Assembly (NCBI RefSeq): GCF_018494085.1
Contig: NZ_JABBFP010000001.1
Coordinates: forward strand, 496,001-560,000
From: Rosenbergiella collisarenosi
GTDB lineage: Bacteria > Pseudomonadota > Gammaproteobacteria > Enterobacterales > Enterobacteriaceae
DNA: 64,000 nt
Direction of reading: 5' to 3'
Each line of letters opens with the position of its first letter. Position 1 is the first letter of the stretch. Positions 30,625 to 40,355 of this stretch are shown here, in pieces. Position numbers and translations under genes: made by a program. Under the pieces are notes generated by a model. It searched no databases. It was given only the letters and a program-made list of their open reading frames with translations, and was not told the DNA's origin.

Positions 30625-33222
30625 GTGCTAGAAGAATACCGTGAGCACGTTGCTGAACGTGCTGCCCAAGGGATTGTACCTAAGCCTTTAGATGCAACCC
30701 AAATGGCTGGCCTAGTAGAATTACTCAAAAATCCACCTGCGGGGGAAGAAGAATTTCTGGTCGACTTATTAGTTAACCGTGTTCCGCCTGGTGTAGATGA
30801 AGCCGCCTATGTCAAAGCAGGATTACTAGCGGCAATTGCCAAAGGTGAGACCAGCTCCCCACTAGTATCTCGTGAGAAAGCCACCGAGTTATTGGGAACG
30901 ATGCAAGGTGGATACAATATCCATCCGCTTATTGAGCTACTTGAAGACGAGGCTCTCGCACCGCTGGCAGCTAAAGCCCTGTCTCATACACTCTTAATGT
31001 TTGATAACTTCTATGATGTAGAAGAGAAGGCAAAAGCAGGCAACGCTTACGCTGAGCAAATTCTTAAATCATGGGCGGAAGCGGAGTGGTTTAAAGCTCG
31101 CCCTGAACTCGCAGAGAAAATCACAGTTACTGTATTTAAAGTAACGGGTGAAACCAATACCGATGATCTCTCCCCCGCACCCGATGCATGGTCTCGTCCC
31201 GATATCCCTCTTCATGCACTCGCGATGTTAAAGAATGAGCGTGAAGGAATTATTCCTGACGAGCCAGGTAACGTTGGCCCGATTAAGCAGATCGAACAGC
31301 TCGCCGCATTGGGTCACCCACTGGCCTATGTCGGTGATGTTGTCGGAACCGGTTCTTCGCGTAAATCGGCCACTAACTCGGTGCTCTGGTTTATGGGCGA
31401 CGATATTCCCCATGTACCGAATAAGAAGGGCGGTGGCGTTGTTTTAGGAACGAAAATCGCGCCGATTTTCTTTAATACTATGGAAGATGCAGGGGCCTTA
31501 CCGATCGAGGTTGACGTAAACGATCTGAATATGGGTGATGTGATTGACATCTATCCGTATAAAGGTGAAATCTGTCGTCACGGTACCGATGAGGTCTTGG
31601 TTCGCTTCGAGCTTAAGACAGAAGTGTTGCTCGATGAAGTTCGTGCAGGCGGCCGTATTCCACTGATCATTGGACGCGGATTGACAACGAAAGCGCGTGA
31701 GGCCTTAGCCCTGCCTGCTAGCGATGTATTTCGTAGCCCCAAACCTGTAGAAACCACTACTCGTGGTTATTCATTAGCACAGAAAATGGTAGGCCGAGCT
31801 TGCGGAGTCGAAGGGATCCGTCCTGGAGAATATTGCGAGCCGAAAATGACCTCAGTGGGATCACAAGATACTACTGGCCCTATGACCCGAGATGAACTTA
31901 AAGATCTCGCCTGCCTTGGCTTCTCGGCAGATTTGGTCATGCAGTCATTTTGCCATACTGCGGCCTATCCAAAACCGGTTGATGTGCAGACTCACCATAC
32001 ATTACCCGATTTTATTATGAATCGTGGCGGCGTTTCACTGCGCCCTGGTGACGGTATTATCCATAGCTGGCTAAACCGTATGCTATTGCCCGATACAGTC
32101 GGGACAGGCGGCGATTCGCATACACGTTTCCCGATCGGTATCTCTTTCCCTGCAGGTTCAGGCCTTGTTGCCTTCGCGGCTGCGACAGGAGTGATGCCAT
32201 TAGATATGCCAGAATCTGTGTTGGTGCGCTTTAAAGGCGAACGCCAACCGGGCATTACCTTACGTGACCTCGTGCATGCCATCCCGCTATACGCGATCAA
32301 GCAAGGTCTGTTAACGGTAGAGAAAAAAGGGAAGAAAAACGTCTTCTCCGGGCGTATCTTGGAAATTGAAGGCTTACCGGACTTAAAGGTTGAGCAAGCC
32401 TTCGAACTCTCCGACGCCTCAGCAGAACGTTCAGCTGCAGGATGTACGATCAAGTTAGATCAAGCACCTATCATCGAATACCTCAACTCAAATATCGTGT
32501 TACTTAAGTGGATGATTGCTGAAGGCTACGGTGATCGTCGTACCATTGAGCGTCGTATCCAAGGTATGGAAAAATGGTTGGCGGATCCTCAACTGCTTGA
32601 AGGTGATGCTGATGCAGACTATGCAGCGGTGATCGAGATCGACCTCTCTGAGATCAAAGAGCCTATCCTCTGTGCACCCAACGATCCTGACGATGCGCGT
32701 ACGCTTTCTGAAGTGCAAGGTGAGAAAATCGACGAGGTCTTTATCGGTTCTTGTATGACCAATATCGGTCACTTCCGCGCGGCGGGTAAACTGCTGGACA
32801 AGTTCAAAGGACAACTACCGACACGTTTATGGGTTGCACCGCCTACCAAGATGGATGCGGCTCAACTTACCGAGGAAGGCTATTACAGTATATTCGGTAA
32901 GAGTGGCGCGAGGGTAGAAATTCCTGGCTGTTCATTATGTATGGGTAACCAGGCTCGTGTGGCGGAGGGCGCTACAGTGGTGTCCACCTCGACGCGTAAC
33001 TTCCCTAACCGTTTAGGACAAGGCGCGAACGTCTTCCTTGCCTCTGCTGAGCTTGCTGCTGTTTCGGCGCTTCTGGGTAAATTACCGACTGCAGATGAGT
33101 ATCAGATCTACATGAACGAAGTGGATAAGAGTGCTGAGGATACCTATCGTTACCTCAACTTTGATCGCTTAAATCAATACACTTCTAAAGCGGACGAAGT
33201 TATTTTCCAAAGCGCGGTGTAA
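30625..33222 (+). CDS. acnB: AcnB, aconitate hydratase B
   Basis: AcnB is the main TCA-cycle aconitase, interconverting citrate and isocitrate with a [4Fe-4S] cluster. I use the GTG that gives (M)[13 protein letters not shown], with GAGGAGA six bases upstream; this gives exactly 865 residues, the E. coli length. A TTG at 30589 would add 12 unsupported residues. Cluster cysteines lie in GSCMTN and CSLCMGNQ, and GGDSHTRFP is intact. The N-terminal HEAT-like and swivel domains are as in AcnB, not AcnA. Confidence 0.97.
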   Translation: MLEEYREHVAERAAQGIVPKPLDATQMAGLVELLKNPPAGEEEFLVDLLVNRVPPGVDEAAYVKAGLLAAIAKGETSSPLVSREKATELLGTMQGGYNIHPLIELLEDEALAPLAAKALSHTLLMFDNFYDVEEKAKAGNAYAEQILKSWAEAEWFKARPELAEKITVTVFKVTGETNTDDLSPAPDAWSRPDIPLHALAMLKNEREGIIPDEPGNVGPIKQIEQLAALGHPLAYVGDVVGTGSSRKSATNSVLWFMGDDIPHVPNKKGGGVVLGTKIAPIFFNTMEDAGALPIEVDVNDLNMGDVIDIYPYKGEICRHGTDEVLVRFELKTEVLLDEVRAGGRIPLIIGRGLTTKAREALALPASDVFRSPKPVETTTRGYSLAQKMVGRACGVEGIRPGEYCEPKMTSVGSQDTTGPMTRDELKDLACLGFSADLVMQSFCHTAAYPKPVDVQTHHTLPDFIMNRGGVSLRPGDGIIHSWLNRMLLPDTVGTGGDSHTRFPIGISFPAGSGLVAFAAATGVMPLDMPESVLVRFKGERQPGITLRDLVHAIPLYAIKQGLLTVEKKGKKNVFSGRILEIEGLPDLKVEQAFELSDASAERSAAGCTIKLDQAPIIEYLNSNIVLLKWMIAEGYGDRRTIERRIQGMEKWLADPQLLEGDADADYAAVIEIDLSEIKEPILCAPNDPDDARTLSEVQGEKIDEVFIGSCMTNIGHFRAAGKLLDKFKGQLPTRLWVAPPTKMDAAQLTEEGYYSIFGKSGARVEIPGCSLCMGNQARVAEGATVVSTSTRNFPNRLGQGANVFLASAELAAVSALLGKLPTADEYQIYMNEVDKSAEDTYRYLNFDRLNQYTSKADEVIFQSAV

Positions 33223-33257
33223 TCATCGGTAGCTTATGAAATAATAGTCGTACCTGA

Positions 33258-33287
33258 AAGGGGAGCCACCGGCTCCCCTTTTTATTG
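33258..33287 (+). terminator. Rho-independent terminator after acnB
   Basis: AAGGGGAGCC and GGCTCCCCTT pair with a tight ACC-type loop and run into TTTTATTG. It separates acnB from yacL. Confidence 0.92.
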
Positions 33288-33336
33288 TTATAGCGGCGAT
33301 ATGGATCCCTGGATCCCGACGAGAAGAGGAGTCACT

Positions 33337-33693
33337 ATGGATTATCAATTCGTGAAAGATATTGAGGGGAATGTTCGTGTCCAGATGTCCATGGATCATG
33401 AAGTGATCGGACACTGGTTCAACGAAGAGGTCAATGCCGACCCTGCGTTGCTGGACCAAGTTGTTAAGGCGGCGACGACTTTAAAAGGGACAGAGCAACA
33501 GTGGCAACATACCGGACGCGAATACACCATTGCATTAAGTGATGATGAAGTCATGATCCAAGCGAACTTACTCGAGATAAGTATCGATGAACTTGACGAA
33601 GGGATGAGCTACTACGATCAAGAATCCCTCGCATTTTGTGGGTTCGAGGATTTCTTTGCCTTAGTCGCCGCCTATCGCCAATTCTGTCGTTAA
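33337..33693 (+). CDS. yacL: YacL, UPF0231 family protein
   Basis: YacL is a conserved small soluble protein of unknown function (UPF0231). The 118 residues start at MDYQFVKDIEGN and retain the family segments MSMDHEVIGHWFNEEV and DEGMSYYDQESLAFCG. An ATG 36 bases upstream would add residues with no homology. In E. coli speD and speE follow; here the next gene, yacC, converges with a four-base overlap at the stops. Confidence 0.92.
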   Translation: MDYQFVKDIEGNVRVQMSMDHEVIGHWFNEEVNADPALLDQVVKAATTLKGTEQQWQHTGREYTIALSDDEVMIQANLLEISIDELDEGMSYYDQESLAFCGFEDFFALVAAYRQFCR

Positions 33694-34049
33694 TGAGACT
33701 GTTTATTTACGAAGGCGAGTAGGCCTAACGTTTTTTCTGCCAACAGATGACATTTTTGCTTACCGTCGATATGAATCCCTCGCAGATCCTCGTAACTGTT
33801 TTCACCACGTTGTTGCATATTAAAGCTATTATAATTACTTAAATTCCAGCCATTATTACGCGCGAAGTAGATGAGCGCATTACGAATCTGCGGGTCGGGT
33901 AAGTCTTGGTAGCCACAATCATTTTTCAGATAGATAAATACGGCGGTGAGATCAGCCATATCATCGGCCTGTGAATCGTCGAGCGCGTAACAATAGCTCG
34001 ACAGTAGAAAGAAAAGTGGAAAAAACAGTATTTTGGCTAACGTTTTCAT
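33690..34049 (-). CDS. yacC: YacC, secreted PulS/OutS-like pilotin-family protein
   Basis: YacC belongs to the PulS/OutS family, which includes secretin pilotins; E. coli YacC has no established function. The 119-residue product starts at MKTLAKIL and has a signal peptide likely cut after SYCYA. Conserved segments are DDMADLTAVFIYLKNDCGYQDLP and ALIYFARNNGW, with two cysteines positioned for a disulfide. An upstream start would add ten residues. Its presence may relate to the pilus genes at 16.6-19.6 kb, but this is inference. Confidence 0.9.
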   Translation of the reverse strand: MKTLAKILFFPLFFLLSSYCYALDDSQADDMADLTAVFIYLKNDCGYQDLPDPQIRNALIYFARNNGWNLSNYNSFNMQQRGENSYEDLRGIHIDGKQKCHLLAEKTLGLLAFVNKQSH

Positions 34050-34129
34050 GAGAATTCTCATCACTACTAATATTCTCAAACGTTAGCACATAATTAGCAG
34101 CAATGACGATATGTTTACAGAGAGAATAC

Positions 34130-34160
34130 TTGACCTTCCCTTAAGGGAATAGCGTAACGT
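34130..34160 (+). promoter_or_regulatory. CueR-type copper-responsive promoter of cueO
   Basis: A -35 element TTGACC and a -10 element TAACGT are separated by 19 bases, the overlong spacing typical of MerR-family activators. The spacer holds the dyad TTCCCTTAAGGGAA, closely resembling the CueR sites of E. coli cueO and copA (ACCTTCCC...). Copper-loaded CueR would realign the promoter. The cueO start is 29 bases downstream. Confidence 0.85.
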
Positions 34161-34189
34161 CATCAGCTTGATACTTAGAGGGAATACGT

Positions 34190-35800
34190 ATGCAACGTCG
34201 AGATTTTATTAAAATAAGTTCACTTCTGGTTGCTTCAGGAGTATTACCAGCATGGAGTAGGGAGGCAATGGTCGGTCAACGCCCGCTGCTCACGACACCG
34301 AGTTTATTGGAACCCGACCTTCATCAACGCATTGACCTCACAGCGATGACCGGGCGCAGTGTCTGGAACGGAAATACCGTAGCAACTTGGGGCTATAATG
34401 GCGGCTATTTAGGTCCAACTATCAAACTGCAACGTAATCAGCCTGTCTCAGTCCGCATCCATAACCAGCTCCCCGTCGATACGACTGTCCATTGGCACGG
34501 CTTGGTGGTAGGTGGAGAAGTCGACGGTGGACCGCAGGAGCTTATTCGTGCGGGAGGGCAGCGCGAAGTGAGCTTCACGCCTGATCAGCCTGCTGCGACC
34601 TGTTGGTATCATCCTCATCCGCATATGACCTCGGGGTTACAAGTGGCCAAAGGGCTTGCGGGAATGTTGGTCATCGAAGATGAACATATTAAAACGCTAC
34701 GAATCCCCTCACAGTGGGGCGTAGATGATATTCCGCTCGTCTTTCAGGATAAAAAACTCACAACAGCCGGAACCGATATCGACTATCAACTCGATATTAT
34801 GCACGCCGCGGTCGGCTGGTTTGGGGACATGATGCTGACTAATGGGACCCAGTATCCGCAAATCGCCCTCCCAAGCGGTTGGGTGCGTCTACGTCTATTG
34901 AATGGATGCAATGCTCGCTCCATGAATCTGGCACTTAGCCACGGTCGTCCGATGTATGTTATCGCGAGTGATGGGGGATTATTAGCTGAACCGGTCAAGA
35001 TCGAACACTTGACGATGCTACCCGGCGAGAGGTTCGAAGTCATGATCGAACTGACGGATACTACGCCTTTCGATCTACTAACCTTACCGGTAACCCAAAT
35101 GGGGATGACACTTGCACCTTTCGATCAACCCCTACCGCTATTGAAAATTTTACCTTTACGCATCGGCGGGGCGAGTGAACTTCCAGATCAATTGGCCTCG
35201 TTGCCTGCTCTCCCCACTACACAAGGCCTCACGCGGCGTCGTATTAACCTGTCTATGGACAAGCAACTTGACTCTGAAGGGATGCAGCAATTGATGCAGC
35301 GCTATGGTCATCAAGCTATGGCCGGCATGTCGATGCCACATACCTCAGCGAGGTCTGAGGCTCATGATACGACGATGCAGCACGCTGGCCATGATATGTC
35401 GGGAATGGCTATGTCAGCGGGTCAGGAGACTCAACAGGCATATGATTTCCACCAAGGGAATAAAATTAATGGTAAGGCCTACCAGGTTGGGGATATCGCG
35501 TGGCAAACCCCGCAAGGCCAACATGAGATTTGGGAAATCAGCGGTGAAGGGGACATGATGCTACATCCTTTCCATATTCATGGTACTCAATATCGGATCC
35601 TTAGCGAGAATGATCAGCCTGTTGCCGCCCATCGACAAGGGCTTAAAGATACGGTGCGCGTTGAGGGGGGAGTGAGCCAGGTGCTGGTTTCATTTGCCCA
35701 TACGGCTGATCGACAGGCGCCTTATATGGCCCATTGCCATTTGCTTGAGCATGAGGATACGGGAATGATGATGAGTTTTACGGTGGGTAAAAATGGTTAA
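34190..35800 (+). CDS. cueO: CueO, periplasmic multicopper (cuprous) oxidase
   Basis: CueO oxidises Cu(I) to less toxic Cu(II) in the periplasm. The 536 residues begin with a Tat signal (RRDFIK) and contain the four copper motifs HWHG, WYHPHPH, HPFHIHG and HCHLLEHEDTGMM. A Met/His-rich insert near residues 365-420 (AMAGMSMPH, AGHDMSGMAMS) is the substrate Cu(I)-binding region. It is slightly longer than E. coli CueO (516). gcd, which follows in E. coli, is absent. Confidence 0.96.
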   Translation: MQRRDFIKISSLLVASGVLPAWSREAMVGQRPLLTTPSLLEPDLHQRIDLTAMTGRSVWNGNTVATWGYNGGYLGPTIKLQRNQPVSVRIHNQLPVDTTVHWHGLVVGGEVDGGPQELIRAGGQREVSFTPDQPAATCWYHPHPHMTSGLQVAKGLAGMLVIEDEHIKTLRIPSQWGVDDIPLVFQDKKLTTAGTDIDYQLDIMHAAVGWFGDMMLTNGTQYPQIALPSGWVRLRLLNGCNARSMNLALSHGRPMYVIASDGGLLAEPVKIEHLTMLPGERFEVMIELTDTTPFDLLTLPVTQMGMTLAPFDQPLPLLKILPLRIGGASELPDQLASLPALPTTQGLTRRRINLSMDKQLDSEGMQQLMQRYGHQAMAGMSMPHTSARSEAHDTTMQHAGHDMSGMAMSAGQETQQAYDFHQGNKINGKAYQVGDIAWQTPQGQHEIWEISGEGDMMLHPFHIHGTQYRILSENDQPVAAHRQGLKDTVRVEGGVSQVLVSFAHTADRQAPYMAHCHLLEHEDTGMMMSFTVGKNG

Positions 35801-35946
35801 ATAGGGGTGATAGAGGGTTTTTATCTCAAGGAGATTCCCTGTTATACTGCAGCCCCTAAATTTTAGCGGTAAATTGCTGGGTAGCTACCGGTGATTTACG
35901 CTAGGCCGCACAATGAAAACTGAGTATTCTCAGTGAGATAGAGATT

Positions 35947-36477
35947 ATGAAACATACCGTTGAAGTGATGATTTCCGAGCAGGAAATAAAGAACCGTGTT
36001 ACAGAGTTAGGGCAACAAATCACCGCCGCGTATCAAAATCGTGGAAGAGAGATGGTGTTAGTGGGGCTCCTACGTGGTTCCTTTATGTTTATGGCGGACC
36101 TCTGCCGAGCGATCGATGTCTCTCATGAGGTCGACTTTATTACTGCATCAAGCTACGGAAATGGTATGTCATCGACCCGCGATGTCAGAATTCTCAAGGA
36201 TCTAGACGAAGATATCCGAGGTAAGGATGTATTGATTGTCGAGGACATTATCGACTCGGGGAATACCTTGAGTAAGGTGCGCGAAATCTTGCAATTACGC
36301 GAGCCAGCCTCTTTGGCTATTTGTACGTTACTCGATAAGCCAGAACGTCGCGAGGTTGAGGTCACGGTAGAATATGTAGGTTTCCCTATTCCTGATGAGT
36401 TCGTTGTAGGTTATGGCATTGACTATGCTCAGCGCTACCGCCATCTCCCTTACGTGGGACGCGTGGTCCCTGAGTAA
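35947..36477 (+). CDS. hpt: Hpt, hypoxanthine phosphoribosyltransferase
   Basis: Hpt salvages hypoxanthine (and guanine poorly) to nucleotides using PRPP in the cytoplasm. The 176 residues show the PRPP loop [14 protein letters not shown] and the conserved [16 protein letters not shown] and [12 protein letters not shown] segments. A -10-like TTATACT lies near 35840 in the 146-base upstream gap, which holds no other gene. Confidence 0.96.
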   Translation: MKHTVEVMISEQEIKNRVTELGQQITAAYQNRGREMVLVGLLRGSFMFMADLCRAIDVSHEVDFITASSYGNGMSSTRDVRILKDLDEDIRGKDVLIVEDIIDSGNTLSKVREILQLREPASLAICTLLDKPERREVEVTVEYVGFPIPDEFVVGYGIDYAQRYRHLPYVGRVVPE

Positions 36478-36496
36478 GGCAAATAGCACAAATTTT

Positions 36497-36520
36497 CAGG
36501 CCAGCTTAGCTGGCCTGTTC
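36497..36520 (+). terminator. Hairpin after hpt
   Basis: CAGGCCAGC and GCTGGCCTG pair around a TTA loop 20 bases after the hpt stop, followed by TTCT. It lacks a long T-run, so it is a weak terminator candidate. Confidence 0.65.
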
Positions 36521-36626
36521 TATAATGGACGCCAACTGGACCGTGTTAGTCTGCATTCACGTCCTCTACTCATGCACTATTTTCATTTGCTATCGCACGA
36601 CAACGAAAGCGCATCGTAGCTGACGT

Positions 36627-36827
36627 TTACTTATTAGCGTTCTCCTCGATATGTGCATCAGGACGTTAAGGTAGCTTGCCACCCACAGTTAGGCTTGATG
36701 ATTAAAACAGACAGGCATCCTCTTGCGCTTAGCTACCACGCTTCCAAGCATGACGCTTTATAATAGACAGCAAACAGAATGGCGAAACTTCTTTAGATCC
36801 TTGCCGTGTATCCTATTTTTGGGGCAG
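36627..36827 (-). pseudogene. can: can remnant (beta-carbonic anhydrase 2), 3' portion
   Basis: Read on the minus strand, one frame from 36827 gives LPQK-stop-DT, then E, V, SII and HAWKRGS. This follows E. coli Can MPQERRLDT...STIMQSAWKRGQ in order. The best-preserved part, AWKRG, is at 36735-36749. A stop after the Ser and a possible relic of the Can C-terminus (NANK-stop near 36627) follow in another frame. Position and orientation between hpt and yadG are those of can. Internal stops and about 600 missing bases make it non-functional. The homology is short, so I hold it as probable. Confidence 0.65.
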
Positions 36828-36877
36828 TGAGGGGATCGTAAAACGCGGATCTGTCATCAAACAGGTATGGAGTTGAT

Positions 36878-37801
36878 ATGAATTATGCGCTGGAGATATC
36901 CGGGCTAACGAAAACGTATGGTAATCAAGTTCACGCGTTGAAGGGAATAGACTTAACGGTTGAAGCGGGCGATTTTTACGCATTACTCGGCCCGAATGGC
37001 GCGGGAAAATCGACGACGATCGGGATTATCAGCTCGCTGGTGAATAAGTCCTCTGGGCATGTAAAAGTGTTTGGTTATGACTTGGATAGCGACAAAGTCC
37101 GAGCGAAGCTCCAATTAGGTTTAGTACCGCAAGAGTTTAATTTCAATCCCTTCGAAAGTGTCCTGCAAGTCGTCACTAACCAAGCCGGTTACTACGGGGT
37201 AGAGAAAAAACTCGCCTTAGTGAGGGCTGAAAAATATCTACGCCAGCTCGATCTGTGGGAAAAACGTCATCAAAAATCGCGTATGCTCTCGGGTGGGATG
37301 AAACGACGCCTAATGATTGCACGAGCATTAATGCATGAGCCGAAATTACTTATCTTGGATGAGCCTACCGCAGGTGTCGATATCGAATTAAGGCGTTCGA
37401 TGTGGGGATTCCTTAAACAGCTTAACGAGTCGGGAACAACGATTATTCTGACAACCCACTATCTCGAAGAAGCTGAGATGCTCTGTCGTAATATCGGTAT
37501 CATTCAACGCGGTGAGCTGGTTGAAAATACGAGTATGAAGGCGCTGTTGGCGAAGGTTGAGTCAGAAACGTTTCTTCTCGACCTCGCCCCACATACCACA
37601 CCGGCTGTGTTAGAGGGCTTTCGTTATCAGAATATTGATGCGACAACGCTGGAAGTCGAAGTGCAGCGTGAACAGGGAATGAATGACGTCTTTAGCCAGC
37701 TTTCGGCGCAACAGATACAGGTATTAAGTATGCGTAATAAAGCGAATCGCTTAGAAGAGCTATTTGTTGATTTAGTCAGTAATTCTGGGAAGGGTAACTA
37801 A
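36878..37801 (+). CDS. yadG: YadG, ABC transporter ATP-binding subunit
   Basis: YadG is the ATPase half of an ABC-2 type exporter with YadH; the substrate is unknown. The 307 residues contain Walker A GPNGAGKST near residue 38, the signature LSGGMKRRL, Walker B LLILDEPTAGVD and the H-loop TTHYLEEAE, plus a C-terminal extension typical of the drug/polysaccharide DrrA-like group. It overlaps yadH by one base (TAATG). Confidence 0.94.
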   Translation: MNYALEISGLTKTYGNQVHALKGIDLTVEAGDFYALLGPNGAGKSTTIGIISSLVNKSSGHVKVFGYDLDSDKVRAKLQLGLVPQEFNFNPFESVLQVVTNQAGYYGVEKKLALVRAEKYLRQLDLWEKRHQKSRMLSGGMKRRLMIARALMHEPKLLILDEPTAGVDIELRRSMWGFLKQLNESGTTIILTTHYLEEAEMLCRNIGIIQRGELVENTSMKALLAKVESETFLLDLAPHTTPAVLEGFRYQNIDATTLEVEVQREQGMNDVFSQLSAQQIQVLSMRNKANRLEELFVDLVSNSGKGN

Positions 37802-38571
37802 TGGCACATTTATATTGGGTAGCGCTTAAACGATTATGGGCGAAAGAGATCCATCGTTTCGGACGCATTTGGATCCAAACGCTGGTTCCCCCTGTGATTA
37901 CCATGACGCTCTATTTTATTATCTTCGGTAATCTGATCGGTTCGCGTATAGGCGATATGCATGGCTTTACTTATATGCAGTTTATCGTCCCGGGTCTGAT
38001 CATGATGTCGGTAATAACTAACTCTTACGCCAACGTAGCGTCTTCCTTTTTTAGCGCTAAATTCCAGCATAATATTGAAGAGTTATTGGTTGCGCCTGTA
38101 CCGACTCACGTTATTATTGCCGGTTATGTCGGGGGCGGCGTGGCGCGGGGTATTTGTGTCGGTGCGCTTGTGACGGCAATTTCCTTACTGTTCGTGCCTT
38201 TTCATGTTTTCTACTGGCCAATGGTTGCGTTAACGATCTTATTGACCTCTATTGTCTTTTCATTAGCTGGCCTATTGAACGCGGTATTCGCACGGAGCTT
38301 TGATGATATCAGCTTGATCCCAACCTTCGTGTTAACGCCTCTCACCTACTTAGGAGGGGTATTCTATTCGTTATCGCTGCTGCCCCCTTTTTGGCAAGGA
38401 GTATCGAAGTTAAACCCTATCGTTTATATGATAAGCGGCTTTCGTTACGGATTCCTCGGTATTCACGATGTGCCAGTACCGTTGACCTTAGCGATTTTGG
38501 CGATTTTCGTTGCGCTATTCTACGGCATCGTCTGGGCGCTAATTGAGCGTGGAAAGGGCTTACGTAGTTAG
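37801..38571 (+). CDS. yadH: YadH, ABC-2 type transporter permease
   Basis: YadH is the inner-membrane half of the YadGH exporter. The 256 residues have about six membrane spans and the ABC-2 signature region around NAVFARSFDDISLIPTFVLTPLTYLGGVFY. It is translationally coupled to yadG. yadI, yadE and panD, which lie between yadH and panC in E. coli, are missing; only 44 bases separate the two stops here. Confidence 0.94.
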   Translation: MAHLYWVALKRLWAKEIHRFGRIWIQTLVPPVITMTLYFIIFGNLIGSRIGDMHGFTYMQFIVPGLIMMSVITNSYANVASSFFSAKFQHNIEELLVAPVPTHVIIAGYVGGGVARGICVGALVTAISLLFVPFHVFYWPMVALTILLTSIVFSLAGLLNAVFARSFDDISLIPTFVLTPLTYLGGVFYSLSLLPPFWQGVSKLNPIVYMISGFRYGFLGIHDVPVPLTLAILAIFVALFYGIVWALIERGKGLRS

Positions 38572-38573
38572 AA

Positions 38574-38628
38574 TCCCCTCATACCTCGATACCGATAGTG
38601 TGAGGGGACTGTGCCTTACACTATCGGG
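38574..38628. terminator. Two mutually exclusive hairpins across the yadH-panC junction
   Basis: TCCCCTCA (38574-38581) pairs perfectly with TGAGGGGA (38601-38608), while CCGATAGTGT (38592-38601) pairs perfectly with ACACTATCGG (38619-38628). They share 38601, and the second spans the panC stop codon. Neither has a T-run. They probably act as 3'-end or processing structures between convergent genes. Confidence 0.6.
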
Positions 38629-39470
38629 AGAGCGACCTGTACATTATCAATGAGCCTCGCCTTTCCTAACCATGCTGCCATTAGAATTACGGCGTTTTTG
38701 CTGTGCTTAGAGAGCGGCATCAAGGTATCGCTATCACAGAGGGCGATACCATCCGGCTGCCATCCTTGATGGGTTAACTGTTGTTCCGCATCGTGAACGA
38801 TTGCCGCGAAATCTCTTTCTCCCTGCTGTAAGCGTTCTGCCATCGACTGCATAGTTTGACTTAGTTCAACGGCTTGTTCACGTTGTGCGTCGGTCAAGTA
38901 ACCATTCCGCGAGCTTAACGCGAGACCGTCTGCAGCCCGGACTGTCGGTACGCCAACAATAGTGATCGGGTAATTAAGGTCGACAACCATTTTTCTGATA
39001 ATGGCTAATTGCTGGAAGTCTTTCTCCCCGAAGCAGGCAACATCGGGCTGAACAATATTAAATAGCTTACTGACTACCGTACTTACGCCCCGAAAGTGTC
39101 CAGGCCGACTGGCCCCTTCCAATAGCTCAGACAGCCCAGGGACCTCGACGAAGGTTTGAGCGCTAAGCCCATTGGGATAGAGGGTATTGGCATTAGGGGC
39201 AAATAGCATATCCGCTTTCCCCGCGAGTAGTTGTTGATCGCGTTCAAGAGTGCGCGGGTAGCGATCGAGATCGTCAGGACGATCGAATTGCATTGGATTA
39301 ACAAAAATAGAGACAACGACATAATCAGCACGTTGCTTCGCTCGCTCAACCAATGTCAGATGCCCTTGGTGCAGGTTGCCCATCGTCGGGACGAAAGCGA
39401 TCGTTTTACCTTGGCGGCGTAGATCAACCAACACCTGTTGTAGAGGGGGGATTTCATGAAACGTCTGCAT
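38616..39470 (-). CDS. panC: PanC, pantothenate synthetase
   Basis: PanC condenses pantoate with beta-alanine using ATP to make pantothenate. The 284 residues show the HIGH-type [10 protein letters not shown] motif, SIFVNPMQF, the FGEKDFQQL motif, and the KMSKS-like LSSRN. It is 5 bases after panB on the same strand. The beta-alanine-forming panD is not at its usual place. Confidence 0.96.
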   Translation of the reverse strand: MQTFHEIPPLQQVLVDLRRQGKTIAFVPTMGNLHQGHLTLVERAKQRADYVVVSIFVNPMQFDRPDDLDRYPRTLERDQQLLAGKADMLFAPNANTLYPNGLSAQTFVEVPGLSELLEGASRPGHFRGVSTVVSKLFNIVQPDVACFGEKDFQQLAIIRKMVVDLNYPITIVGVPTVRAADGLALSSRNGYLTDAQREQAVELSQTMQSMAERLQQGERDFAAIVHDAEQQLTHQGWQPDGIALCDSDTLMPLSKHSKNAVILMAAWLGKARLIDNVQVALPIV

Positions 39471-39475
39471 CGTTG

Positions 39476-40273
39476 TTACCCTTTAAAACTATGTTCTGCA
39501 CCGGGGAAGGTTCCGGCTTGGACTTGGCGTTGATACTCCGCAGCCGCTTGGGAAATTGATCCCGTATCCGTTAAGAAGTTCTTAGCGAATTTAGGAACAT
39601 AACCGGAGGTAATACCGATCATATCTTGCATCACCAGTATCTGGCCGTCGGTGTGCGGGCCGGCTCCGATGCCGATGACGGGTATAGAGAGAGCTTTGGT
39701 AATGCGCTCAGCTAAGGAAATGGGGACGCACTCCAGAACGAGGAGTTGCATACCCGCGGCTTCTAACGCCAAGGCATCGTTTAGCAGCTGTTCAGCCTGT
39801 TGCTCTGTTTTACCTTGCACTTGGTATCCGCCGAAAATATTGACAGATTGTGGGGTTAACCCAATATGCCCACAGACCGGTACGGCGCGTTCCGTAAGGA
39901 GTCGGACGGTCTCCACTAGCCAGGCCCCTCCTTCAATTTTAACCATGTTTGCCCCAGCCTGCATGACGCGCGCCGCATTCTGGCAAGCTTGCTCGGGAGT
40001 GGCATAGCTCATAAAAGGGAGGTCCGTGAGGAGGAGGACATCGGGGGCCCCCTGACGCACATGGCGTGTATGATAGACCATATCGTCGACGGTAACCGGA
40101 AGGGTGGAGTTATGTCCCTGAATCGTCATGCCTAACGAGTCGCCGACGAGTAATACTGGAATTTCCTGGTCGGCGAAAAGGCGCGCGAAGCTGTAGTCGT
40201 AAGCGGTAAGTGAGGCAAATTTTTGACCTTCACTTTTCCACTGACGTAAATTTTTTAGAGTAATAGCAGCCAT
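39476..40273 (-). CDS. panB: PanB, 3-methyl-2-oxobutanoate hydroxymethyltransferase
   Basis: PanB transfers a one-carbon unit from methylene-tetrahydrofolate to 2-oxoisovalerate, the first committed step toward pantothenate. The 265 residues have the TIM-barrel motifs [25 protein letters not shown] and the catalytic [10 protein letters not shown] glutamate. folK ends 82 bases upstream, and panC follows after 2 intervening-codon lengths, so the two pan genes are coupled. Confidence 0.96.
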   Translation of the reverse strand: MAAITLKNLRQWKSEGQKFASLTAYDYSFARLFADQEIPVLLVGDSLGMTIQGHNSTLPVTVDDMVYHTRHVRQGAPDVLLLTDLPFMSYATPEQACQNAARVMQAGANMVKIEGGAWLVETVRLLTERAVPVCGHIGLTPQSVNIFGGYQVQGKTEQQAEQLLNDALALEAAGMQLLVLECVPISLAERITKALSIPVIGIGAGPHTDGQILVMQDMIGITSGYVPKFAKNFLTDTGSISQAAAEYQRQVQAGTFPGAEHSFKG

Positions 40274-40355
40274 AATAAACTCTTACCATGAAAAGATGGT
40301 GCGAAGTTTACCGTAACGGGTTCTAGACGGGAATCCCTAAGCTGGCTTTAGGCGG

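Noticed and set aside
31992-32453. 153-codon open frame antisense to acnB
   Set aside because: Shadow of a strongly coding frame with no recognisable domain.
36413-36619. 68-codon open frame starting inside hpt
   Set aside because: It starts in the hpt coding region, runs through the terminator hairpin and has no homology or ribosome site.
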